Virus record (IMG/VR): IMGVR_UViG_3300047121_000388
Location: 1 to 34,439 of that record
DNA length: 34,439 bases
Strand: one strand, 5' to 3'
From: a virus
Program-made: the position numbers and the translations under genes
Notes under the pieces: generated by a model
Database searches by the model: none
Told to the model about the DNA's origin: nothing
The model's input: the letters and a program-made list of their open reading frames with translations, nothing else
Shown here: piece by piece, positions 1-5,068 of the stretch
How the letters are laid out: every line of letters begins with the position of its first letter
How positions within the stretch are numbered: position 1 is the stretch's first letter

Positions 1-11
1 CATTTTTGCCG

Positions 12-27
12 GGTTTTGTTCAAAACC
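12..27. repeat. Short inverted repeat at left edge
   Basis: GGTTTT (12-17) pairs with AAAACC (22-27) around a GTTC loop. It lies directly before the poly-C run and upstream of the integrase. It has no U-tract, so it is not a normal terminator; it could be a regulatory site or chance. Confidence 0.3.
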
Positions 28-31
28 AAAA

Positions 32-51
32 CCCCCCCCCCCCCCCCCCCC
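32..51. repeat. 20-base poly-C homopolymer
   Basis: Twenty consecutive C residues lie 22 bases before the GTG start of the integrase. In-frame TAG at 59-61 separates the tract from the coding sequence, so a length change would alter promoter or leader spacing rather than the reading frame. Tracts of this kind slip easily during replication and are also a common place for assemblies to break or miscount, so the true length is uncertain. Confidence 0.9.
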
Positions 52-73
52 GAAGTGATAGCATGATATTAAT

Positions 74-1138
74 GTGAGGCATGACGTAGTAAAACTCGGC
101 AACGCCTCCGCCCGCCTTTGGCTTGGCAAAGATAACCGCTGGAAGTGGCACGGCTACGAGGCCGGGCGAAGAGTTCTAAAATCCTCCAAAGACCTTCATA
201 AGGCCCGCAAGAAGGCCAAGGAGGGGCTGGCGGCCATGCGCGATGGCAAAGCGGTCATGGCCGATCTGTCGCCAGCCATGCTTTCGGAGTTTCTGTCGTG
301 GAGATCCGCCCGCATTGAATCGCCCACGGTGGCCGAGGGCGCGGCCAAATACCTAGCGCACCTCGCGGCCCGCAAGGTGCAGGAAACTCGGATCGTCAAG
401 TCCGACCTAGAAAAGTTTGCTGCCGCCCATCCTTGCAAAATGTCCGAGGTCAGCGTGGAGCAAATCGGCAATTACCTCGCCGGCCTTGGGGTCGGCCCCC
501 GCCGCTTCAACAACGTGCGAAGCGCCTTGGTATCGTTCTTCCGCTGGGCACGCACCACGGGCCTTGTGCCAGACACAATGACCGCCCCAGAGAGGACGCA
601 TCTTATGCCGCTGCCAAATGAGGCCGTGGCTGTCTACACCCCAAAACAATTCCGCGCCTTGCTGGCCGTGGCCCCAAAGGAATGGCAGCTTGGCTTTGCC
701 ATTGGCGGATTGGCGGGTTTGCGGACGGAAGAGATTGCCGGGCTGCGATGGGAAGACATCAAGCTAGGACGCAAGCTGATCGAGGTGCGCGCCGAAATTT
801 GCAAGACGGGCAAGCGGCGCCTAGTTCCCATCGTGCCGTCTTTGGCAAAGATCATCCGCGCCAGCGAGCCGTGCGCGCACAATATGGTCGTGCCTCGCGA
901 GCGCATCGACAACGCTGTGAAGCGCATCCGCAGGGCCGGTGGCTTTTGGATAAAGAACGGCTTGCGTCACAGCTTCGGAAGTTATCGCTGCGCGGTGGTG
1001 AAAAGCGTCGGCCAAGTGGCGCTAGAAATGGGCAACTCCGAGGCGATGGTCCGCAAGCATTACCTAGAAATGCAGACATCGAAGGCTGCGCGGGACTGGT
1101 TCAATACTGGTTCGATTTTGCCAAAAAAACCAGATTAA
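74..1138 (+). CDS. int: Tyrosine recombinase (phage integrase)
   Basis: A 354-aa site-specific recombinase expected to insert the phage into the host chromosome. Residues 1-60 form a basic arm-type DNA-binding region, 85-165 a SAM-like core-binding domain, and 185-345 the catalytic domain. Visible catalytic positions are Arg217 (GLRTEEIAGLRW), Lys244, Arg298-His299 (GLRHS) and the nucleophile Tyr330 (RKHY). Two positions that are usually His are Asn here: Asn295, before GLRH, and Asn321, in MGNSE. The start is GTG, fixed by a TAG stop just upstream, with no clear Shine-Dalgarno sequence. It transcribes away from the left edge, towards a candidate attachment site. No excisionase is obvious next to it. 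Confidence 0.95.
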   Translation: MRHDVVKLGNASARLWLGKDNRWKWHGYEAGRRVLKSSKDLHKARKKAKEGLAAMRDGKAVMADLSPAMLSEFLSWRSARIESPTVAEGAAKYLAHLAARKVQETRIVKSDLEKFAAAHPCKMSEVSVEQIGNYLAGLGVGPRRFNNVRSALVSFFRWARTTGLVPDTMTAPERTHLMPLPNEAVAVYTPKQFRALLAVAPKEWQLGFAIGGLAGLRTEEIAGLRWEDIKLGRKLIEVRAEICKTGKRRLVPIVPSLAKIIRASEPCAHNMVVPRERIDNAVKRIRRAGGFWIKNGLRHSFGSYRCAVVKSVGQVALEMGNSEAMVRKHYLEMQTSKAARDWFNTGSILPKKPD

Positions 1139-1270
1139 CAGAGTGCCGGCGGAGGGGGTCGAATTGACCGCTGGGGGTAAAACTGATAAACTGCGGCTAA
1201 CATAGTCGCAAGAATTTGCGAATTTTGACCAATTAACAGGCTCCGATTTTTGGTTCGATTTTGGTTCGTT
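1097..1270. other. attP: Candidate phage attachment site (attP)
   Basis: Positions 1144-1163 read, on the minus strand, like the 3' end of a tRNA or tmRNA: TTCGA T-loop, C-rich stem, then acceptor stem and A. The segment is flanked by two pairs of direct repeats. TGGTTC occurs at 1097 and 1108, inside the 3' end of the integrase gene, and at 1251 and 1262. Each pair is offset by 11 bp, about one helical turn. A 13-bp word (TGGTTCGATTTTG) is identical at 1108-1120 and 1251-1263. A small inverted repeat, CGCAA/TTGCG, lies at 1207-1220. The layout, tRNA-like core between paired arm-type sites beside int, is what is known for tyrosine-integrase phages. The assignment is inference. Confidence 0.5.
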
Positions 1271-1314
1271 TTTAAGGCTTTGGCATAGGGCTTTGACATA
1301 CGCCGCGCGTTTGC

Positions 1315-2061
1315 GTGGCGACGATCACCCGAAAGTGGAAAAGATGGGTAGCCCTGACTTGTTCACATGGGTCCGACATCGACCCTAAAGCTCGCAAGGC
1401 CGCGCTGACCTTCATTGAGCGGTGGAAACCCGACCAGCGCCTTCACCTTGGCGATGCTATCGACCTTGCCTGTCTACGCGCCGGGGCTCGCCGCGACCCA
1501 GACGAACCAGACCGCGCTCAATCGCTCATGGACGATTTGCTCTCTGGCCTCTCGTTCCTGCACGAGCTTCGTCCGACCATCTATTTCCACGGCAACCACG
1601 AGGCCCGCGCCGTCGCGCTAACGCACAGCGGCAACCAGATCGTTGCCTATGCCGCCGGGGCCGTCATGGCAAAGATGCACGATGGCCTAGCTCGCTACAA
1701 AACCGAGATCGTTCCATATCGCGGCATTCTGAGGGAATCGGTGCGCCACTTAGGCGGCACAGCATTTCTCCACGGCGCTCTCTTCAACGTCTCAGCCGCC
1801 CGCGACACGGCGGAAACCATCGGCACCCACTGCGTATTCGGCCACACGCACAGAATTGCCGTAGAAGCCGCTAGGACGCACGCAGACGCCATCGGCTACA
1901 ACATCGGGTGCCTCACCCGTCTCGACATGGAATACGCGGCCTCGAGGCGCGCAACGTGCGCTTGGAGGCATGGCCTGGCTTATGGCGAATATTTGCCTGA
2001 CGGCACCGGCTGCACCGTGAACGTGCTGACGCTTTCCCCGCATTACCGCCTCCCCCTATGA
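1315..2061 (+). CDS. Calcineurin-like metallophosphoesterase
   Basis: A 248-aa protein with the signature blocks of metallophosphoesterases in order: Cys16-Ser-His18, Gly46-Asp47, Gly93-Asn-His95-Glu, His153 and Gly176-His-Thr-His179. These ligands bind two metal ions and hydrolyse phosphomono- or phosphodiesters; the substrate cannot be told. The first block normally begins with Asp (DxH), but Cys stands there, so metal site 1 may be altered. The GTG start is the only one leaving room before block 1, and no Shine-Dalgarno sequence is visible. It is the first gene of a three-gene plus-strand operon, overlapping the next gene by ATGA. Related phosphoesterases are frequent phage accessory genes. 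Confidence 0.85.
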   Translation: MATITRKWKRWVALTCSHGSDIDPKARKAALTFIERWKPDQRLHLGDAIDLACLRAGARRDPDEPDRAQSLMDDLLSGLSFLHELRPTIYFHGNHEARAVALTHSGNQIVAYAAGAVMAKMHDGLARYKTEIVPYRGILRESVRHLGGTAFLHGALFNVSAARDTAETIGTHCVFGHTHRIAVEAARTHADAIGYNIGCLTRLDMEYAASRRATCAWRHGLAYGEYLPDGTGCTVNVLTLSPHYRLPL

Positions 2062-2318
2062 GCCGCAAACCCAAACACATCGGCTCAGACCCAGACCTTG
2101 CCGCCTGGTGCGCCGCCCTCGCCTCCCCTCTCGTCCCCGACAAAGTTCCGCCCGGATGGCACACCTCCCGCGAACTTTGCAAGCGCCTTGGCAAATCCGA
2201 GTCGCGCATGGGCGAACTGTTGCGAGGCGCGTGTGAGCGAGGCGCGTGTGAGCGGCAGGCGTTTCGCGTTCCATCGGGCGGGGTTATGCGGCCCGTGCCG
2301 CACTACAAACTCAAATGA
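2058..2318 (+). CDS. Small helix-turn-helix-like protein
   Basis: An 86-aa basic protein of unknown function. Residues about 34-66 (TSRELCKRLGKSESRMGELL) read like a winged-helix or helix-turn-helix unit, and the tail ends in RPVPHYKLK, as in small phage winged-helix proteins. The start ATG overlaps the stop of the phosphoesterase (ATGA), and its own stop overlaps the acetyltransferase start in the same way, so the three genes are translationally coupled. A perfect 15-bp tandem duplication inside the gene repeats five codons (GACER). It may regulate its own operon, but nothing shows this directly. Confidence 0.65.
   Translation: MSRKPKHIGSDPDLAAWCAALASPLVPDKVPPGWHTSRELCKRLGKSESRMGELLRGACERGACERQAFRVPSGGVMRPVPHYKLK
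2222..2251. repeat. 15-bp perfect tandem duplication
   Basis: GCGAGGCGCGTGTGA is present twice in a row inside the 86-aa gene. The unit is five codons, so the frame is kept and the protein gains one extra GACER unit. It looks like a recent slippage event. Confidence 0.9.
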
Positions 2319-2734
2319 CCTACCGCATCCAGCGCGAGTCCGTGCCTTTGGCGGTGCTGCCGCTGGATCAAGAGTGTTTTCCATCAGACCATCGCCCGGT
2401 GCTTGAAAACTCGCTGTGGTGGATCGTCTGGCACGGCAAAGAACCTGTCGGCTATGCGGGCCTGCGCGTCTGTGAGAACGCGCAGAACAAAGGACTCGGT
2501 TTTCTCTCTCGCGCGGGTGTGGTTGCAAAGCATCGCGGGAGGGGCTTGCAGAAGCGGCTTATCCGGGCGCGAGAAGCGGCTGCGCGGTCGTTTGGCCTAG
2601 CCGAGCTAGTCACCTACGTTGCCCATTGGAACTCGCCGTCGATCAATTCGCTAGTGGCCTGCGGCTATCGGTTTTATAGGCCCGCGACCAAGTGGGGCGG
2701 GGCGGCATCGGTTTATTTGAGAAAGAGGTTGTAG
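2315..2734 (+). CDS. GNAT-family N-acetyltransferase
   Basis: A 139-aa protein with the GNAT fold pattern. A strand pair at 34-50 (WWIVWHGKEPVGYAGLRV) is followed by the acetyl-CoA-binding motif A around 68-84 (GVVAKHRGRGLQKRLI), where the Arg/Gly-x-Gly/Ala turn is RGRGLQ. A motif-B-like region is near 100-120 (VAHWNSPSINSLVACGY). It should transfer an acetyl group from acetyl-CoA to an amine on a small molecule or protein. The partner is unknown. It is the last gene of the plus-strand accessory operon, coupled by ATGA to the gene before it, and converges on the late lysis genes. Confidence 0.85.
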   Translation: MTYRIQRESVPLAVLPLDQECFPSDHRPVLENSLWWIVWHGKEPVGYAGLRVCENAQNKGLGFLSRAGVVAKHRGRGLQKRLIRAREAAARSFGLAELVTYVAHWNSPSINSLVACGYRFYRPATKWGGAASVYLRKRL

Positions 2735-2848
2735 GTGAAGTCTGGCTCCATCTGCCGCCGCCAATCAAAACATTCCCGCTCTATACCTTTTCGGGGCAGT
2801 GATTCTGGCCCGTCTCTGTAGCCGCTTCTTCGCTATACCCGTTCGGGA

Positions 2849-2902
2849 ACTTGTTGCAAACCGTAGGACAGTGCCAAAAAGTGCATACAGTTTGTAACAA
2901 GT
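2849..2902. repeat. Imperfect 13-bp inverted repeat
   Basis: ACTTGTTGCAAAC (2849-2861) and GTTTGTAACAAGT (2890-2902) are complementary at 12 of 13 positions, with the thirteenth a possible G-U pair, around a 28-base spacer. It may be an operator pair or an RNA stem. No coding frame crosses it. Confidence 0.7.
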
Positions 2903-2953
2903 GATGCGGTTTCTATCCGCTTCTTGCACAATGTGCGTAAAAATTAAGCTATT

Positions 2954-2993
2954 TTCGACACGTCCCGCGAACCTGCTGATGGCTTCGACACGT
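2954..2993. repeat. 10-bp direct repeat
   Basis: TTCGACACGT occurs at 2954-2963 and again at 2984-2993, exactly 30 bp apart (about three helical turns). It could be a pair of protein-binding sites in the convergent intergenic region. Confidence 0.55.
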
Positions 2994-3029
2994 TGCCGAG
3001 CATTGTTAAACGATACTGCGGTGCGCTTG

Positions 3030-3048
3030 AATAGCGGGGCGCGCTATT
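3030..3048. repeat. 7-bp hairpin
   Basis: AATAGCG (3030-3036) and CGCTATT (3042-3048) pair perfectly around a 5-base loop. No U-tract follows on either strand, so a bidirectional rho-independent terminator is not supported. Confidence 0.5.
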
Positions 3049-3104
3049 AAAGGTGCCGTAGGCGCAAGAACGCTTGAACTACCGCGCAGATTGTATGCGT
3101 TTGG

Positions 3105-3178
3105 GGCGGGGCCGGGCATTGAGCCCGCATCGGGCCGCGACTCGATAAACCATACGGTGCTCTCTACGGCACCCCGCC
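3105..3178 (-). other. tRNA-like 74-nt element, probably degenerate
   Basis: On the minus strand the 74 bases begin GGCGGGG and end CCCCGCC, a perfect 7-bp acceptor-like stem. Just inside the 3' side is a T-arm-like hairpin: GCGGG, loop CTCAATG, CCCGG, with four of five pairs formed. A D-arm-like AGAGCACCG segment is recognisable. The anticodon arm does not form five pairs and the D-loop lacks the usual GG, so a working tRNA is unlikely. It begins 4 bases after the stop codon of the last late gene and could be a tRNA fossil, a 3'-end structure of the late transcript, or coincidence. Confidence 0.35.
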
Positions 3179-3182
3179 AAAG

Positions 3183-3323
3183 TTAAGCCAGCAGCGTCAG
3201 CAAGCGTCTGAACAAACGCCACAAGCAGAAGCGTCCCGCAGGACGATTCGGCGCGTGGCGCTCGACGTAGCCGATGCCGCCGCCAACTGGCGGATAGACA
3301 AAGCCAAGGTCATTGCTTCGCAT
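3183..3323 (-). CDS. Small basic protein, last gene of late operon
   Basis: A 46-aa product starting MRSNDLGFVYPPVGGG and ending CLWRLFRRLLTLLA. The ATG is preceded by AAAGGAGG with a 6-base spacer, the best ribosome-binding site I found in the window, so I take the short gene as real. The C-terminal 14 residues form a basic, hydrophobic, amphipathic-looking segment that could touch membranes. It lies 21 bases after the endolysin stop, at the end of the lysis module. No family is recognised, and a role in lysis is only suggested by position. A longer antisense-looking frame (3197-3610) over the same region is not supported. Confidence 0.6.
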   Translation of the reverse strand: MRSNDLGFVYPPVGGGIGYVERHAPNRPAGRFCLWRLFRRLLTLLA

Positions 3324-3329
3324 GGTGTT

Positions 3330-3337
3330 CCTCCTTT
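3330..3337 (-). promoter_or_regulatory. Strong ribosome-binding site
   Basis: AAAGGAGG on the minus strand lies 6 bases before the ATG of the 46-aa gene. It stands out because most starts in this window lack a clear Shine-Dalgarno sequence. Confidence 0.8.
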
Positions 3338-3344
3338 CATGTTG

Positions 3345-3953
3345 TTAGCCCTGCCAATCTGCGTTCTTTCCGCGAACGTCCACATGGCAAAAGGTCTTGT
3401 AGCGGCCAATGCCGCCACGGAATAGCCCCTCTGCGCGCATTTGCGTGAGGATCTTGTGCAGGGTGGCCGGTGAGCCGGAAAGATCAAGCGCCCCGCCTCG
3501 CACGTGGATGCTCGCAGAAGCGCCAGAGATCGCGCGATTGTAAGCGGGCGAACGGTATGCCGAGTTAATTCGCAGCGGCTTGCCCAGCCGATGCCGCGCC
3601 TCATCGGCAACCTTCGTCACGGCCAGCAAAGACGGCCACAAGCTGCGCGGAGGGTCGGTGTTTAGTTGCAGCTTGGCATCCCGCGCACCACGAAAGAAAA
3701 CTTCGTCCGCGTCAAAGTAGCGCACGCCCGCGTCATCAAGCAGCTTTTGGAAATTAGCCTTTGCGCCCGTGAGATTTTTTCCGGCGCTTGGCGGCTTCGC
3801 TTTGGAGTCGGTCGGTAGCGGCGACGAGCACTTCGGACAAGTCGGTGGCTGAAAGTCGCTTGATAAGGGCAAGGGCGACTTCTCGCCTATCGTTTGCAGG
3901 CCAGCCAGAAAGGCCACGAATGAGTTCTTCCACCATGTAGTTATTGCTTTCAC
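3345..3953 (-). CDS. M15-family peptidase endolysin
   Basis: A 202-aa D-Ala-D-Ala carboxypeptidase-like (peptidase M15) protein, expected to cut the peptide stems of peptidoglycan at lysis. The C-terminal domain (about 79-200) carries the zinc site SIHVRGGALDL (His150, Asp157) and HVD (His190, Asp192), plus the INSAYRSPAYN element (129-139). Residues 1-76 look like linker, with a CPKC pair (39-42), and overlap a plausible 60-aa gene in another frame. The enzyme may therefore really begin at the GTG of Val77, giving 126 aa that start right at the domain (RYFDADEVFF). It follows the holin and lipoprotein genes in the lysis module. Confidence 0.88.
   Translation of the reverse strand: MKAITTWWKNSFVAFLAGLQTIGEKSPLPLSSDFQPPTCPKCSSPLPTDSKAKPPSAGKNLTGAKANFQKLLDDAGVRYFDADEVFFRGARDAKLQLNTDPPRSLWPSLLAVTKVADEARHRLGKPLRINSAYRSPAYNRAISGASASIHVRGGALDLSGSPATLHKILTQMRAEGLFRGGIGRYKTFCHVDVRGKNADWQG
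3754..3936 (-). CDS. Possible small helical protein overlapping endolysin
   Basis: A 60-aa frame beginning MVEELIRGLSGWPANDRREV and ending in the strongly basic KRRKKSHGRKG. It has the regular Leu/Ala/Arg/Glu composition of a helical protein. In contrast, the endolysin frame over the same bases is Pro/Ser-rich and shows no domain. If this gene is real, the endolysin probably starts at Val77. There is no clear ribosome-binding site. The alternative is that this is a shadow of a long endolysin N-terminus. Confidence 0.4.
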   Translation of the reverse strand: MVEELIRGLSGWPANDRREVALALIKRLSATDLSEVLVAATDRLQSEAAKRRKKSHGRKG

Positions 3954-3959
3954 GTTCAG

Positions 3960-4139
3960 TTAAAATTCCACCCGCCCGGTCACTCCGATGAACGACAGTC
4001 CCCGGCGACCGAAGCGGACGACAGGCTGAAGCGAAGTGAGCAAGCGTGTGAGCAGGGGCCGCGTGTCAGATCGCGTGGGCTTGGTGAAGATTGCGCGCAG
4101 GACTTCGCCGTTGATCGTCACCACGGGGCGGCGTCTCAT
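3960..4139 (-). CDS. Small hypothetical lysis-region protein
   Basis: A 59-aa basic protein (MRRRPVVTINGEVLRAIF...). I chose this ATG because it overlaps the stop codon of the lipoprotein gene (ATGA), which fits the coupling seen throughout the operon; an upstream ATG in the same frame would intrude into that gene. No family is recognised. It lies between the lipoprotein and endolysin genes, where phages keep holin, spanin or antiholin genes, but it has no membrane segment. Confidence 0.55.
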   Translation of the reverse strand: MRRRPVVTINGEVLRAIFTKPTRSDTRPLLTRLLTSLQPVVRFGRRGLSFIGVTGRVEF

Positions 4140-4354
4140 TCGGGGAGGATGATCTTGTCGGCATCGATGGCCGCTTTCGCTTCGACTTCTCCCCACGGAC
4201 GCCAGAAGGTCACGAACCAGACTTGTTTCTGAAAGTCCGCTCCGCCCGTCATGCGCCAGCCCGACTTAGCCAAGGGCAAGCCCTCGCCCTTCATGTCGGG
4301 CATCGTGGCACAGGAAGCGCAAAACAACGCCAAGACAACGGCGATGTGGCGCAT
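4136..4354 (-). CDS. Small predicted lipoprotein of lysis module
   Basis: A 72-aa protein with a lipoprotein signal: MRHIAVVLALF followed by Cys-Ala-Ser-Cys15, after which the mature chain would begin CATMPDMKG. The rest is short and has a Trp-rich patch (QVWFVTFWRPWGEV). The ATG overlaps the holin stop codon (TAATG). Its position between holin and endolysin would suit an outer-membrane spanin, but it lacks the proline-rich composition of typical Rz1-like proteins, so I name it only as a lipoprotein. An upstream start in the same frame would read into the holin gene. Confidence 0.65.
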   Translation of the reverse strand: MRHIAVVLALFCASCATMPDMKGEGLPLAKSGWRMTGGADFQKQVWFVTFWRPWGEVEAKAAIDADKIILPE

Positions 4355-4530
4355 TACTTGCCGTCCTTGCGAAAGACTTCCCAGACGCCGATGGCCGCGA
4401 TGACGAGAGCCGCCACGGAACTCCATTCCTCCGGCGAGAGCTTCCAGCCTGCGGCGGCGGCAAGCGTAGCCAGCCCGGCCCAGGTGGATTTTTCGCGCAG
4501 TTTTCCGAGTGCCGTATTAATCAAGTTCAT
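4354..4530 (-). CDS. Small holin-like membrane protein
   Basis: A 58-aa protein (MNLINTALGKLREKS...) with two hydrophobic stretches, about 17-29 (WAGLATLAAAAGW) and 37-53 (SSVAALVIAAIGVWEVF), and a charged C-terminus (FRKDGK). Size, membrane pattern and position just before the lipoprotein and endolysin fit a holin that permeabilises the inner membrane to release the endolysin. The stop (TAA) shares a base with the next ATG. It is the first gene after a hairpin that may end the tail-fibre transcript. Confidence 0.72.
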   Translation of the reverse strand: MNLINTALGKLREKSTWAGLATLAAAAGWKLSPEEWSSVAALVIAAIGVWEVFRKDGK

Positions 4531-4611
4531 GCCCTCGCCGGGGTGTCAAAGCCTGCCTGTTCGCCATTCTTGAATGAAAAAGGCACCACGATTTCTTTCC
4601 AAAAAGCGAGA

Positions 4612-4631
4612 GCCGCCCGGTGAGGAGCGGC
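4612..4631 (-). terminator. Possible weak terminator before lysis genes
   Basis: GCCGC (4612-4616) and GCGGC (4627-4631) form a stem. On the minus strand a CTTTTTGG stretch follows about 6 bases after it. It lies between the last tail gene and the holin (gap 4531-4685), so it may partly separate tail-fibre and lysis expression. The stem is short and the spacing imperfect. Confidence 0.35.
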
Positions 4632-4685
4632 CCTGCGTCCCGTAGTCGAAACTTTCGGGAGGAGATTATATCAAAGTTTGGCGGT

Positions 4686-5066
4686 TTAGCCCTGCAACCC
4701 CGCCACAGCCTCCGCACTCGCCTCCGCAAAGGTCGCCTGCGGCTGGCCGAAAGCCTCCGCTGGTGCGGGTGTCGGGGATGCGGCCCATGAAAGCATGACG
4801 CCTTCCAGCCACTGCTTGCAGGCGGTCATCTTCGGGCCGAGGGGCTTGCCTGCTTGAAGGAGGGCCATTTCCAAGCGTTGCAGGGCGGCGATTTGGTAGG
4901 CGCTGAAATACTGCGAGACGACTTGCTCTGCGGTGAAGGCCGGCACCACCTCCTCAACAACAGGCGGCTCGCTCACCACCCATCCCTTACGGACGAGGTT
5001 GGCGATCACTTCGGCGTTGCTCTCATTGCGGGGCGGTTGGTCTGCGTAGGTGAGGCAAGTGGTCAT
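4686..5066 (-). CDS. Hypothetical tail-fibre-region protein
   Basis: A 126-aa acidic, Ala-rich protein. Residues about 17-35 (NAEVIANLVRKGWVVSEPP) and 45-90 look helical, and the C-terminal 40 residues are Ala/Pro-rich and low in complexity. It follows the fibre genes by 2 bases, the position where tail-fibre assembly chaperones or adhesin tips are often encoded. I do not recognise the family, and the chaperone role is only a suggestion from position. Confidence 0.6.
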   Translation of the reverse strand: MTTCLTYADQPPRNESNAEVIANLVRKGWVVSEPPVVEEVVPAFTAEQVVSQYFSAYQIAALQRLEMALLQAGKPLGPKMTACKQWLEGVMLSWAASPTPAPAEAFGQPQATFAEASAEAVAGLQG

Positions 5067-5068
5067 GG

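Larger units (their letters stand above)
2735..3182. other. Gene-free convergent intergenic region with repeats
   Basis: About 450 bases lie between the convergent acetyltransferase and lysis genes. I see no convincing open frame. The stretch is rich in structure: an imperfect inverted repeat (2849-2902), a 10-bp direct repeat (2954-2993), a 7-bp perfect hairpin (3030-3048), and a 10-bp inverted pair linking 3052-3061 to 3164-3173. A 74-nt tRNA-like fold lies at its right end. A classic terminator with a U-tract is not evident for either strand. Confidence 0.6.

Noticed and set aside
3197-3610. A 137-aa minus-strand frame overlapping the endolysin and the 46-aa gene
   Set aside because: Composition is Arg/Ala/Cys-rich without domain, and two better supported genes occupy the same bases.
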